From: Acidihalobacter prosperus
GTDB taxonomy: Bacteria; Pseudomonadota; Gammaproteobacteria; DSM-5130; Acidihalobacteraceae
Direction: 5' to 3'
DNA length: 64,000 bases
Assembly: GCF_000754095.2 (NCBI RefSeq)
Contig: NZ_JQSG02000001.1
Span: 1 to 64,000, forward strand
The notes below the pieces were generated by a model that was not told where the DNA came from, made no database searches, and worked only from the letters and a program-made list of their open reading frames with translations. The translations under genes were made by a program, and so were the position numbers. Positions 1 through 9,513 of this stretch are shown here, in pieces (the stretch's first letter is position 1; each line of letters begins with the position of its first letter).

Positions 1-2
1 TC

Positions 3-92
3 GGGTATCCGGAAGATCGTGTTGATTTGAGATGGAGTTGAGATGACGCATCTTGGCGCCTAAACCGGAATATTGTGTGTATGTGTGTCGAC
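3..92 (+). repeat. Left outer inverted repeat of the island
   Basis: Ninety bases matching the complement of 12279-12368 except at two positions (around 46 and at 88). The first 24 bases are the ISL3-type tip. The remaining 66 bases are not shared with the internal copy at 6490, so this is a second copy of the cargo-side end rather than of the transposase-side end. Confidence 0.9.
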
Positions 93-178
93 ACTGCCAC
101 ACCCGGCATGAATAGGGTTTGATGCTTGATTGTGCGGATTTCAGCTACACGATTTATAACAATTCACCCAGAGTATGA

Positions 179-583
179 TCAGGCGTGTGAGTGCTCTGTA
201 TCAGAAAGTTGACTTAAAATAGGGCACGAGTCGCCTCCATCCGAGCAACACAAATGGCTAAGGCGTGTGAGTTCATCTTTGAATGCAGACAGACTGGAGA
301 TCTTGTGCTCTATTTCTGCAAGCTTTGCCTGAGTCAGCCCCAGGACCTGCCGACGCGCTTCATTGGGTGCTGAGCGCAACCGCAACAGAACACGGATGTC
401 ATCCAGGCTAAAGCCGGCACTTTTGGCTCGACGGATAAACATCAGCTGTTCGATATCGTGACCATCGTAGTCACGTCGCCCAGCGGCATCGCGCCCGACG
501 GCATCCAGCAAGCCTATTTTGTCGTAGTAACGCAGTGTCTCGGGACTGAATCCCGAGCGCCTTGATGCCTCTCCAATTTTCAT
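179..583 (-). CDS. CueR-like MerR-family metal regulator
   Basis: A 134-residue MerR-family activator. The N-terminal winged helix begins MKIGEASRRSGFSPETLRYY, followed by a dimerisation helix (about 75-110) and a C-terminal metal loop with C112, C113 and C120 (CCSDGGDSC). E. coli CueR, a Cu(I) sensor, uses C112 and C120 with the same spacing and also continues CPI. The helix cysteine near residue 77-79 that marks zinc/lead sensors is absent, so a monovalent metal is favoured; the extra C113 is unusual. The start is set by AAGGAGG five bases upstream; an in-frame ATG six codons earlier lies on top of this site. It is divergent from the chaperone-ATPase cassette it probably controls. Confidence 0.88.
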   Translation of the reverse strand: MKIGEASRRSGFSPETLRYYDKIGLLDAVGRDAAGRRDYDGHDIEQLMFIRRAKSAGFSLDDIRVLLRLRSAPNEARRQVLGLTQAKLAEIEHKISSLSAFKDELTRLSHLCCSDGGDSCPILSQLSDTEHSHA

Positions 584-731
584 CCATACCTCCTTCGGCA
601 AACCGGGGCGACTCAGCTATCACCTCTAGAATCGCCAATGACGCGAGATAACCCGTGAGGTCTTCACCAGTGCGAGATCTAGCGTTTGTCAGCTGAGTGT
701 GTCTGGCAGCGAAATATCATGCCACAAAGCC

Positions 732-762
732 TTGACTTGGAGTTAACTCCAAGCGTTATAAG
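732..762 (+). promoter_or_regulatory. MerR-type promoter with 19-bp spacer and perfect dyad
   Basis: TTGACT (732-737) and TATAAG (757-762) are separated by 19 bases, the overlong spacer typical of MerR-regulated promoters. The perfect palindrome CTTGGAGTTAACTCCAAG (736-753) fills the spacer, as in CueR/ZntR operators. It points at the chaperone gene starting 34 bases downstream. Confidence 0.88.
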
Positions 763-795
763 TCACCAGGAGACTCGGGTAAAGAGGTATTCGAC

Positions 796-1041
796 ATGCA
801 GTCGTTCGAACTACAAATCGGTGGCATGCACTGTCATGGCTGTGCGCTGAGGCTTGAACAGGTGTTAAAGAGGGTTTCCGGCGTCAGCGCGGTTAAGGTT
901 TCCTATCAGGATGGTCAAGCTCGATTGATCATCGATCCCGATGCGACATCGCCGGAGAAGCTGGTGGCATTGGTGACCGACGCTGGATTTACGGCAACGA
1001 CGACATCGGAGGGGCGGCGTCATGACGAACATCGCACTTGA
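796..1041 (+). CDS. Small cytosolic heavy-metal-associated (HMA) chaperone, CopZ-like
   Basis: An 81-residue ferredoxin-like HMA domain with the metal motif GMHCHGC (C13, C16). There is no signal peptide, so it should act in the cytosol like CopZ rather than as periplasmic MerP. Its probable job is to hand Cu(I) or a similar soft metal to the ATPase encoded next. The two genes overlap by 20 bases, implying co-translation. It is the first gene after the MerR-type promoter. Metal specificity is inferred from the family and the regulator. Confidence 0.88.
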   Translation: MQSFELQIGGMHCHGCALRLEQVLKRVSGVSAVKVSYQDGQARLIIDPDATSPEKLVALVTDAGFTATTTSEGRRHDEHRT

Positions 1042-3493
1042 TCCTTCATCAGACTGGCACCCTTGGCGAGACGAGCCCACGCAAACACCGCCACTGCGTC
1101 GCGTCAGCGCCCATATCGGCGGTCTGCACTGCTCGCTTTGCACGGGAACGATCGAGCAATCACTTGGCAAACTGCCCGGTGTAAAGAAAGTCGCCGTGAG
1201 CCTGACCCACGAACAGGCCTTGGTCGAATACGATCCAGCGCTGACGGATCCGGCAGTCTTGATGGGAACGCTTGGCGATATCGGCTACGAACTACAGGAT
1301 CCGAGGCGGGTCGAGCCGTTCGAAGTGCAGGAACGCCGTCTCGCCAATGAAGGTGCCCGATTCCTGCTGGCGCTTTCCGCCAGCCTGATCGCCGTGGCTT
1401 TGATGGCGCCGTCACAGGGCTGGCAACTCGTCCTTTCCGGGCTCGTCTATGCCACCCTGCTTCTTTTCTCATGGACGCTGCTCAAGCCGCGCGGATGGAT
1501 ACGCGCGCTCTCCGGGACGGCCACACTAGCGCTTCTCGGCTTGCTCATCTACGCATTGAAGTTGGATGGCCTATTACAGACCTGGGCGGCACCGTTGACC
1601 GCGGCCTTGGCGCTAGGCGTGTTTTTAGGCCCTGGCGGCAATTTTTTGAAGATTGCCTGGCAGTCCCTGCGGCGAGGCATTCTCAATCAGCATGTATTGG
1701 TCGAAATCGGCGCTGTAGCGGGCATCATCGGCGGGGCCCTCGGTTTTGTTCTACGGCTGCCCCATTACCCTACGGCGGCTTTTTTCGGGGTCTCGGTGAT
1801 GGTGCTGACCTATCATCGCTTTTCCGAGTGGCTTTCATTGATCGTGAAGACGCGCAGCTCCCAAGCGGTGCGAAAACTGCTCGATTTGACGCCGCGTACG
1901 GCGAGACGAGTGGGAAAAAATGGACACGAAGAAACCGTGCCGGCGGAGACGCTTGCGATCGGTGATCGCATTCGTGTGCGCCCCGGTGAAAGGATCGGTG
2001 CCGATGGCCGGGTGCTGGAGGGGCATTCTTCGGTGGATGAATCGCTGTTGACCGGCGAGCCCCTTCCTGTTGAGAAAACGACCGGGACAAGTGTCGTCGG
2101 TGGTGCCATCAACGGGCCAGGCATGCTGCTCGTCGAAGTAAGCGCTGTAGGTGACGACAGTTTCCTGGCTCAAGTAGTCCGCAGCGTCGAGGAATCGCGC
2201 GCACTAAAGCCCGGTCTGCTGCATCTGGTGGACCGTACCCTACGCATTTACACGCCGCTTGTTCTGACCCTTGCCTTGCTGGCCCTGCTAGGGTGGCTGC
2301 TGGCAACCTGGCTGATGAGTGGCACACCGGATGTGGAGCGAGCGGTCTTCGCTGCGCTTTCCGTACTGGTCATGGGTTATCCCTGTGCGGTCGGGATTTC
2401 GGCACCTTTGTCGATCGTACGCGGGGCTGCCGATGCAGCAGAGGCTGGCGTGCTGATGCGTACGGGCGAGTCTTTCCAAGCGTTCCGCCAGACAACGCTC
2501 GTAGTGTTCGACAAGACCGGCACACTTACCGTCGGGCGTCCGCAGGTAGCCAAGCTCATGCCAGCCTCAGGAGTGGACGAGATGCATATGCTGAGCCTGG
2601 CGGCATCGGTCGAGATGGGCTCGGAGCATCCGCTTGGGCATGCGATCATAAATGAGGCACTGGAGCGCGGGGTCGCTTTGGGCGAGGCGTCGGATTTCAA
2701 GGCGATAGCCGGCTTGGGCATAACAGCCAAGCTCGGTGATACCCAGGTCCAGATTGGTAATGCCGAATGGTTGCGAACGCAACAGATCGCCATTCCTGAT
2801 GATAAGGCCATCAAGAGCGCGCAAGCGCTGGGGCATACGGCCGTTGGCGTGGCGGCTGCGGGTCTTTTCCAAGGCTGGATCCTGCTGGGTGATGCCTTGC
2901 GCGAAGATGCCCGCGAGACGATCCAGGCACTGAATCGTCACGGCATCCGCGCTTTGATGTTGACGGGGGATCACCCGCATACAGCGGAAGCGGTCGCTAA
3001 GCAATTGGGCATAGAAGAAGTCTATGGGCGTGTCCTGCCTCAGGAGAAGGCCGAGCGCATCCGGCAATTTCAGGCGTCCGGTGCCCATGTCGCCATGGTA
3101 GGCGACGGCATCAATGATGCGCCTGCGCTGATGCAAGCCGACACGGGGGTTGCCATGGGGTCCGGCACGGATATCGCGATCGAATCGGCCGATATCGTCG
3201 TTCTCAACAACCGGCTCTCATCGATTCTGATCGCCTGGCAGATCAGTCGTCGGAGTTATGCGCGTATGGTCCGTAATGTTTTGCTGGCATTCGCATTCAA
3301 TGGCCTTGGCATACCTGCGGCGGCGACAGGACTCGTGAACCCCGTGTGGGCCATGACGGCAATGGCAGTGAGTGTTACCGCGATTTTCGTCCACTCCTTA
3401 TGGGGCAAACCTGCCATATTTTTTTCAGCCGTCGGCAGTGTCGGCACGAAATCTGCTGTGCTATCGCAAGATGCCATGAGTACTCCAAGATGA
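1022..3493 (+). CDS. P1B-type heavy-metal ATPase with YPC transmembrane motif
   Basis: An 823-residue P1B ATPase for metal export. It has an N-terminal HMA domain with GLHCSLC (C37, C40), the actuator loop [16 protein letters not shown], the phosphorylation motif DKTGTLT (D497), SEHPLGHA in the nucleotide domain and GDGINDAP (from G694). The transmembrane metal motif, normally CPC in copper pumps, reads YPC (Y453-P454-C455) in [11 protein letters not shown]. The last helices carry FNGLGIP and MAVSV, in place of the YN/MSS residues of CopA. It therefore belongs to none of the classical CPC, CPH, SPC or TPC groups. It overlaps its chaperone by 20 bases and the next gene by four (ATGA). Copper or silver is the likeliest substrate from context. 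Confidence 0.92.
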   Translation: MTNIALDPSSDWHPWRDEPTQTPPLRRVSAHIGGLHCSLCTGTIEQSLGKLPGVKKVAVSLTHEQALVEYDPALTDPAVLMGTLGDIGYELQDPRRVEPFEVQERRLANEGARFLLALSASLIAVALMAPSQGWQLVLSGLVYATLLLFSWTLLKPRGWIRALSGTATLALLGLLIYALKLDGLLQTWAAPLTAALALGVFLGPGGNFLKIAWQSLRRGILNQHVLVEIGAVAGIIGGALGFVLRLPHYPTAAFFGVSVMVLTYHRFSEWLSLIVKTRSSQAVRKLLDLTPRTARRVGKNGHEETVPAETLAIGDRIRVRPGERIGADGRVLEGHSSVDESLLTGEPLPVEKTTGTSVVGGAINGPGMLLVEVSAVGDDSFLAQVVRSVEESRALKPGLLHLVDRTLRIYTPLVLTLALLALLGWLLATWLMSGTPDVERAVFAALSVLVMGYPCAVGISAPLSIVRGAADAAEAGVLMRTGESFQAFRQTTLVVFDKTGTLTVGRPQVAKLMPASGVDEMHMLSLAASVEMGSEHPLGHAIINEALERGVALGEASDFKAIAGLGITAKLGDTQVQIGNAEWLRTQQIAIPDDKAIKSAQALGHTAVGVAAAGLFQGWILLGDALREDARETIQALNRHGIRALMLTGDHPHTAEAVAKQLGIEEVYGRVLPQEKAERIRQFQASGAHVAMVGDGINDAPALMQADTGVAMGSGTDIAIESADIVVLNNRLSSILIAWQISRRSYARMVRNVLLAFAFNGLGIPAAATGLVNPVWAMTAMAVSVTAIFVHSLWGKPAIFFSAVGSVGTKSAVLSQDAMSTPR

Positions 3494-4356
3494 AAACAAT
3501 TCGCTTTCGTCTTGATAACGATGCGGTGCGTATCGGCGTCACATTGATTGCACTGGCCCTGCTGTTCTTTGCGGGGGAATGGGTTTATCACACGGTTGGT
3601 TGGCTATTGTTTAAAGCCCAGGGAACGCCGGTCGTGCCCGCTCCGCTGATCCTGGCCATTGGGGTTCTTGGTGGTGCCGCCTCATTTTTTTCGCCTTGTA
3701 GTCTCGTGATTACACCCTCCTTCCTCATGTATTTCGTGGGCAATAGGGCTTCAATGTCTGTTGACATGAAACAACATGACCGCAGCCTGTTCATGGCGTC
3801 ATTACTGATCGCATTAGGTATCATCGGTTTTTACGGCGTCGCCGCCGTGCTGGTCGGCATGATTGGCCCCGTAATCTATCGGTTCCTGATCTACTTGATT
3901 CCTGTAGTCGGCATACTTTTCGCAATCTTGGGCTTTGCGCTGTTGATCGGAGGTGCCGCCGCATTGAGTGGTGCAGCGCGGTTTTTACCGGGACGGCGCT
4001 ACTATGATCGGTTGCTGGCGGGTGCGGCGCAGGGACGGCGGCGTGATCTTCTGGGTTTTGGCGTGGCCTACGGAGCGGCCGCACACACGTGCACCTTGCC
4101 CGTTTTTTTGGGGGTCATCATGCTACCGCTCGCCGCAGGTGTCTACTGGCTTGCCGCCTTGGCCGTGCTGCTCTATGGAACTGCCATGGCAGGCTTGATG
4201 CTCCTCATGCTTGCACTGGGTCAGCCCGCCGTATTGGCCGTGCGACGCCATATCGGTCTCTATTTGCAGCCGGCTACCGGCATTCTGTTTCTATTGACCA
4301 GTGCGTACTTATTTTATTATTTCCTGTTGAATTTCGGGCTTATATCGGGAATCTAA
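3490..4356 (+). CDS. CcdA/DsbD-like thiol-redox membrane protein
   Basis: A 288-residue integral membrane protein with about eight helices, resembling the CcdA/DsbD transmembrane module that passes electrons across the inner membrane. Two conserved-looking cysteines are visible: C70 in FFSPCSL and C201 in AAHTCTLP, the positions of the CcdA pair. The start ATG overlaps the ATPase stop (ATGA). With the secreted cupredoxin-like protein after it, the likely role is keeping periplasmic metal-binding cysteines reduced; this is inference. No periplasmic thioredoxin domain is present. Confidence 0.75.
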   Translation: MKTIRFRLDNDAVRIGVTLIALALLFFAGEWVYHTVGWLLFKAQGTPVVPAPLILAIGVLGGAASFFSPCSLVITPSFLMYFVGNRASMSVDMKQHDRSLFMASLLIALGIIGFYGVAAVLVGMIGPVIYRFLIYLIPVVGILFAILGFALLIGGAAALSGAARFLPGRRYYDRLLAGAAQGRRRDLLGFGVAYGAAAHTCTLPVFLGVIMLPLAAGVYWLAALAVLLYGTAMAGLMLLMLALGQPAVLAVRRHIGLYLQPATGILFLLTSAYLFYYFLLNFGLISGI

Positions 4357-4370
4357 GGGGGGGAGAAATC

Positions 4371-4760
4371 ATGCATCAATCAGTGCGCATCCGTCTCGCG
4401 CCGGCCGCCGCATCACTACTGGTGGTATTTGCTTTGCCAGCGATAGCGGCAGCATCCGCCCCATCTGGTACGACGCCGGTTTTTAAGTTGATAGAAGGTA
4501 AAGCCTGGTCGTCCTATCCCTACTCGCCTCCGGTTCTCCATATTCCGGCAGGCAAGACCGTCGCACTCGAACTCACCGACAACATCGGCGGCTGCGGTCT
4601 CGTGACCGTATTCCCGCATCTAGGTCCTCAGGGGAAAACGGTGTCCATCCGCGTGCCGGTCGGAGACACGAAAAGAATCTTGATACACGCTCCCAAGCCA
4701 GGGAAGTACGTTTATCACTGTTCTGAAAACATGTGGTATGGAGAGATCGTGGCCGAATGA
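4371..4760 (+). CDS. Secreted cupredoxin-like protein with Cys/Cys/Met site
   Basis: A 129-residue protein with a signal peptide (hydrophobic run about 12-28, cleavage near AAASA) and a small beta-sandwich like cupredoxins. Candidate ligands are C75 (NIGGCGLV), H83, H116, C117 and M121 (YHCSENMW). The first His of a blue-copper site is replaced by Cys and the CxxH spacing is missing, so a Cu(I)/Ag(I)-binding chaperone is more likely than an electron carrier. A purine-rich site (GGGGGGAGAAATC) precedes the ATG. Last gene of the cassette, 14 bases after the CcdA-like gene. Confidence 0.75.
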   Translation: MHQSVRIRLAPAAASLLVVFALPAIAAASAPSGTTPVFKLIEGKAWSSYPYSPPVLHIPAGKTVALELTDNIGGCGLVTVFPHLGPQGKTVSIRVPVGDTKRILIHAPKPGKYVYHCSENMWYGEIVAE

Positions 4761-5130
4761 TTCGATGTGACTGACGAATCCATCAGCGACTGCCTCGTAG
4801 CCTAGCGAGGATGAACGTTATCGTGCCCGCGACCAGACACTGGAAGCTTTTGTAAGATTGGCGGCCTGGTGCACGCAGCAGCCACCGGGGCATGCTCGCA
4901 CGGGATGGTCTAGCCCGAATGTTTCATAAACCCGCCAATTCTGCCCAGCATCTCACTTGCATGTCTGGCTTTTCAGCCTGCTGAGTCAGATCGGTACCGC
5001 AACGTTGCCCTGGAAAGTGTACGCGCTCGCCGGTCACGGAGCCTGCAGCCGGAATTTCAGCGTCGAGGCGTGCCGAGGCCCGCGGGGCTTGCCCGGATGG
5101 ATGCGTTTCGCGGGTTACACACGGCGGTGT
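4761..5130. other. Non-coding stretch between the copper cassette and an IS remnant
   Basis: No gene is recognisable here. A short imperfect hairpin, CCTCG/CGAGG near 4793-4811, could end the cassette transcript but lacks a T-run. The right part probably contains the decayed terminal region of the IS1380-family element. Confidence 0.4.
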
Positions 5131-5149
5131 GTTTCAGGGTATGGCTGGA

Positions 5150-6395
5150 GGTCGGGCGAGATAAAGCAATTCGGTCACCCGGTGCAACAAGTCTTTTCAC
5201 CGGGCAGCTGCTCGGCAGGTCCAACTTGATCCGATCCTTGTACTGCACGACGCGCACCGCCCGCTTGAACAGCTTCTGGATAAGGGTCATGGACTGCGCT
5301 TTCACCAGTTCAGTGTGGCACAAGGTGTTCTCACGCAGACTGTGGATCAGGGTGTAGGCGCACACAGGCGTAGAACAGGCGCATGTGATGGCCGAAGAAG
5401 GTGTGATTGGACGTTCGATCACTGGCCAGGTCGTTTTTGATGGCCTTGATGAAGTTCTCATCCTGGCCCCGGGCGTAGTATAAATCCCAGTACAGCGTCT
5501 CAGACGTCGGGTTGGTCAGCGACGTCTCGACGAAACGCGGGTTGTCTCCTAAGCCCATCACCTCGGCCTTGAACACCAACCGGTGGGCCTGAGCTCGCCG
5601 TTGCTCATGCAGGGCCCGCGCTTTCGCGAGCAAGGGCTTGGCCGCGGGCACAAGCGCCGGGTTGCCGGCCAGGCCGAAGAGGAAATCCATCTGCGCATCC
5701 TCTTCGCACAGGGCCATCAATTCCGGGTTGGAGAAATGTCCATCCCCGCGCAGGACGATGTGGGTGTCCGGCCAGGCTTGACGCAGCCGGCGCACGACCC
5801 GACCGATGATAGCCGCATTCTCACGCCCGGTGGGGCGCTTGCCGGGACGCAGCACCGCCGTGATGAGTGCGCCGGAGAGCCCCTCGAAGAGAAACAGCGG
5901 CCGGTAGCAGTGGCTGCCATAATAGGGGTTGTAGAAGGCCAGTTCCTGTTGCCTATGGGTGCGGTCGTCGGAATGGTCCATGTCCAGGACAATCACCGAA
6001 GGCGGGTCGGCGTAGCGAGCAATGAAGGCCTCAACCAGGGTCTTGGCCAGACGATAGATGTCCTTGCGGGTGAGCCCATTCTCCAGGCGCGAGAACGTGG
6101 GCCCGGAGGCCAGGTCGTTGTCGGTATCCAGCGGCGCGCGCCCGAGTGCGAGCTTGAAGGCCGGGTCTTGGCGCAGATCGTTGGCGTCGTTGCCATCGGC
6201 ATAGCCGCAGGCGGTCTGGAAAATGCGCTGGCGCAGTAGATCGGCCAGGCAGTCGATCAATCCAGTTTGCCGATCGACACCGTGCAGCAGGAGTGCGCCG
6301 AAATCACTCGATACAGCACCTCCCTCGAAGTCGGCACGGACGGTGAAACCGGCCAGGGTGGGGAAACAGAGCTGAGTCGGGGCGACATCACTTAT
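5150..6395 (-). pseudogene. Decayed IS1380-family transposase
   Basis: The central reading frame carries IS1380-type sequence (CGYADGNDAND, LASGPTFSRLENG, VIVLDMDHSDDRTH, LRGDGHFSNPELM). Three lesions are visible. An indel near 5355-5362 moves the C-terminus (CAYTLIHSLREN ... VQYKDRIKL ... LPSSCPVK) into another frame. The N-terminal block (FTVRADFEGG) is intact in frame but has ATA (6395) where a start ATG would be expected. About 16 residues seem missing after DRQTGL, judged from remembered relatives. No clear terminal repeats were found. It is dead as it stands. Confidence 0.82.
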
Positions 6396-6489
6396 GGGCG
6401 GTCTCGGTTAGGCTTCGCCCGAAGCGTTATTATCGTAAATTTTTATTATATCAGTTAGTTAAGCGCCCGCCCTTCTATTTATGAAAAAT

Positions 6490-6513
6490 GGGTATCCGGA
6501 AGATCGTGTTGAT
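6490..6513 (+). repeat. Internal ISL3-type terminal repeat (transposase side)
   Basis: The 24 bases starting GGGTATCCGGAAGATCGTGT are identical to 3-26 and to the complement of 12345-12368. The match stops after these 24 bases. It lies seven bases beyond the transposase stop codon, the normal place for an ISL3-family end. Confidence 0.92.
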
Positions 6514-6519
6514 ACGGGT

Positions 6520-7836
6520 CTAGAGATCGCCGTTTTCAATCAAGGATATCAATGTTGATATCTGAGCGCCGTAGTTGGTTTCTCGTTCGATGTCGATAAT
6601 CCTTGAAAAGGTTTTGTACGCGAACATCGAGTCTTCCATCGTTGCTCTTCGCTTGGGATATTTGGGTTTCTTGACTGTATGTACCCCTTCGGTGAAAAGG
6701 ATCTTTGCCCGAAGCGCCTCGAAGCTATAGCCGCGCCCAAGACGATTCATCACCCGAATCAGGTTGTTCAGACTTTCCGTATAGGCGTTGGTGATCGGGT
6801 GATCGAAGTAGTTGAAGATCTCCGTGTGCCAGTTACCGATGGCCGTGAGAATCGGCTTGAAGGCATCTCTCATCTCATCGGATAGACTCCCACACCAGAT
6901 CTCATAAGCACTTTCCGCGTCAGGCCGGTTGTCCATATCCCAGATGCCATAAAAAGCTTCCTTAGCATCGTAGGCCGCCCCCAGCGATGGGTAGTTGACA
7001 GTCCAGCCCGAGAGCTTCAGGTAGTCTTCGTCGGAGATGTCACGGCGGCGTTTGAGCAGCACGAAACGATCGTGCATCAAGCCCCTGCGCTGTCGTGAGG
7101 TAAGTTCCACTCGCAAGTTCTTGCGTACAGTGTCCAGACACTGATTCGCCATCCGCACGACATGAAACTTGTCGATGACGATTCTGGCCTGTGGGAATAC
7201 CGTGTTGACGGCGTCGCGATATGGATTCCACATATCCATTGCGACATACCGCACCTTTTCCTTATCGGGTAGCGTTTGCAGGCGCTTGATCACGGTCGGC
7301 TTGTTGCGGTTAGGCAGCACCTCGACGATGGTTTGATGCTCGATATTCGAGATCACGCAGCGCGGTTTCTTGACGATGTAGATCTCGTCGATGCCCATCC
7401 ATCTCGGCGTCTCGAACCGGACTTCCTTCTCCAACCGGTTGACATAGGCGCGAAAAATGTTGCGGATGCTCTTTTCGTCGAAGCCTACGTCCTCGGCGAT
7501 ACTGGCAAAGGTGCGGCGTAGTGACTCACGCTCGATGTATTGCACCAGTCGTCGCGTCGCTTGCCGGCGATCATGCATCTCGGGCAGCGGTTCCATGAAA
7601 GTCTTGCCGCATTGTTTGCAGCGTAACCGTCTGCGGTCTACCCAAATACCTACCCGCTTGCCGCGCACGGGGGCGTCCATGAAGAGTTGGCGCTTGCGTC
7701 CGAAGCCCACGGTATGAGAAGAACCGCAGTCAAGACAATATTGGCTGGAGCCGTTGCTGGTTGCCTCAATGTGATAATCATGTTCGGATTCTTGAACCGA
7801 GTCCTGCTGTAAATACTTGAGATTCAACAAGTCCAT
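6520..7836 (-). CDS. tnpA: ISL3-family transposase, intact
   Basis: A 438-residue transposase, the usual family length. The N-terminal zinc-ribbon has CLDC and CKQC pairs, followed by a helix-turn-helix region. The DDE catalytic core shows GIDEI, VAMDMW and NAYTESLNN as the likely D, D and E. No frame damage is visible. It reads towards the terminal repeat at 6490. It could act on all three tips in the window. Confidence 0.93.
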   Translation of the reverse strand: MDLLNLKYLQQDSVQESEHDYHIEATSNGSSQYCLDCGSSHTVGFGRKRQLFMDAPVRGKRVGIWVDRRRLRCKQCGKTFMEPLPEMHDRRQATRRLVQYIERESLRRTFASIAEDVGFDEKSIRNIFRAYVNRLEKEVRFETPRWMGIDEIYIVKKPRCVISNIEHQTIVEVLPNRNKPTVIKRLQTLPDKEKVRYVAMDMWNPYRDAVNTVFPQARIVIDKFHVVRMANQCLDTVRKNLRVELTSRQRRGLMHDRFVLLKRRRDISDEDYLKLSGWTVNYPSLGAAYDAKEAFYGIWDMDNRPDAESAYEIWCGSLSDEMRDAFKPILTAIGNWHTEIFNYFDHPITNAYTESLNNLIRVMNRLGRGYSFEALRAKILFTEGVHTVKKPKYPKRRATMEDSMFAYKTFSRIIDIERETNYGAQISTLISLIENGDL

Positions 7837-7914
7837 CTAGAGCATCCCATGCGAGCAGGCATCGTCAGCCGCGGCATGCAGCCACGTGAAGGCTGCCATT
7901 TTCCCCAAACGAGC

Positions 7915-8250
7915 CTAATGTCTGGGTGCCAGCATGATAATGGCCACCCCCATTAGGGCGACGAGGTTGCCGATGACATCCCACAGACCGAGACGTATCC
8001 CTTCGCCCCTCATAGCCAACCGATAGTGACGGCAATGTATCCGCCGCCATACGCGGCGTAGGTACGCCCAGCCGCCGTAGGGTGAAGGGTCAATAACCAA
8101 GCGAAAACAGCGAGCGAGGCTGCCGCTGGCAATAGCAGCCAAGGATCTCGGCCACGGCCGTGTGGCCACGAACAGGACAGAATGCGTAACAAGTTGAGTT
8201 CACTGGCGAGCAACGGCAGGTCGTTTCCAGGTGCGGGCATGAACGTCCCC
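7915..8250 (-). pseudogene. Broken ynfA-like (UPF0060) small membrane protein gene
   Basis: UPF0060 sequence appears in different frames. [19 protein letters not shown] lies in one frame ending at a stop after TIGWL; the C-terminal block (GLWDVIGNLVALMGVAIIM) continues in another frame to 7915. Upstream, the same bases can be read as AEILGCY (family N-terminal motif) or [10 protein letters not shown] (a motif normally about 15 residues later), pointing to a deletion between two short direct repeats. The gene is not translatable as one protein. Confidence 0.75.
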
Positions 8251-8331
8251 TGGCTGCGACCGAATACGCGGAAAACCTTCCTGAGGATTGAACCCGGATG
8301 ATCCATATCGCGTGCCGCGAGAGGCATCGCC

Positions 8332-9513
8332 TCAGGCAGCCGGTTGTGCCGGACTCAGGCCGGGCAGGTGGCGGCGCAGGGGGCGCAGGGCCACAGCCGC
8401 GAGCAGAAAGGCGCAGCCCAGTTTCGCCCAGCCTGGCAGCAACTCAGCACTGGCCTGGATCTGGGCCGTGATATTGATGTTCAGGGCATGCACCAGGGCA
8501 TCGGTCAACAGACCGAATCCAATAGCGCAGGCGCTGATGCCGCCGACGTAGATCAGCACGAAGCGCCAGCCGAATACCTTGCGCAAGGCGCCTACCGTGC
8601 CCAGATTGGTTGCCGGTCCCGCCAGCAGGAATACCAGCACCGCGCCGGGCGAGACCCCTGCCAGTAGCATAGCAGTGGCGATCGGCGTGGATTCGGTCGC
8701 GCAGACGTAGAAAGGCACACCGACCAACAGCATCAGCAGCATCGCCATCCAGCCACTGCCGTAAGCACCCAGTGCAGCCGGCGGCACCAATGTCATGGTT
8801 AAACCCGCCAGCGCGAGGCCGAGCGCCATCCATAGACTGAACTCATCCAGTAGGTCGGTGACCGCATAGCGAATCCCCGCCATGCTGCGCCACCCGAGCG
8901 AACCCGTGTTCGTATTCAAAGCGTGTGCGGTCGATTCGTAGCCGCAGGACGAATCGTTGCAGTCCGCTTGTGCAATCCTCGCCGGCTTGACTTCAGTACT
9001 GCACGCACTCGAACACGTTTGTGATCCGCAGGCGTCGATTCCGACCCGATCTGGGGCAGAACCCGGCACCCGCCTTGCCTCCGGTTCGGCGAGATTGCCC
9101 AGCAGGCCAGTCACGATGGCGCTCAGGATGGCGCTGATCGGACGAACGATGGCCATGAACGGCCCCAACAGCGCGAACGAAATGGCCACCGAGTCCACGC
9201 CTGTCTCCGGGGTGGCGATCAGAAATGACAGGGTCGAGCCTCGCGAAGCCCCGGCACGGCGCAAACCCAGCGCGACCGGTATCACACCGCAAGAACACAG
9301 CGGCAGTGGCGCGCCGATCAGCGCGGCTTTGGTGACCGGCCACAAACCGCGACCGCCCAACCAACGCCCCAGCCGGTCTTGCGGCACCCATGCCTTGATC
9401 AGGCCAGCGCATATCAGCCCGAGCACCACCCAAGGCGCGGCCTCCAGGTACAGCGTCCAAGTGTTCGCGATCCACTGTGCGAGGGTGTGAAGAGTGGTGT
9501 CAATCAGGTTCAT
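8332..9513 (-). CDS. SO_0444-type Cu/Zn efflux permease
   Basis: A 393-residue permease of the ArsP/DUF318-like superfamily with two sets of helices. Signature segments are [20 protein letters not shown] and PETGVDSV in the first half, and [14 protein letters not shown] and LAGPATNLG in the second. The central cytoplasmic loop is cysteine-rich ([19 protein letters not shown]), suited to binding soft metals. The ATG chosen lies 14 bases inside the end of the upstream ArsR gene, so the two are co-translated; a start 12 codons upstream is possible but would lengthen the overlap. Confidence 0.82.
   Translation of the reverse strand: MNLIDTTLHTLAQWIANTWTLYLEAAPWVVLGLICAGLIKAWVPQDRLGRWLGGRGLWPVTKAALIGAPLPLCSCGVIPVALGLRRAGASRGSTLSFLIATPETGVDSVAISFALLGPFMAIVRPISAILSAIVTGLLGNLAEPEARRVPGSAPDRVGIDACGSQTCSSACSTEVKPARIAQADCNDSSCGYESTAHALNTNTGSLGWRSMAGIRYAVTDLLDEFSLWMALGLALAGLTMTLVPPAALGAYGSGWMAMLLMLLVGVPFYVCATESTPIATAMLLAGVSPGAVLVFLLAGPATNLGTVGALRKVFGWRFVLIYVGGISACAIGFGLLTDALVHALNINITAQIQASAELLPGWAKLGCAFLLAAVALRPLRRHLPGLSPAQPAA

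Noticed and set aside
5583-6239. 218-codon forward frame over the IS1380 remnant
   Set aside because: Shadow of the transposase frame on the other strand.
6482-6489. Target duplication for the inner element
   Set aside because: TGAAAAAT before 6490 differs from GTTTTTTC after 12368.
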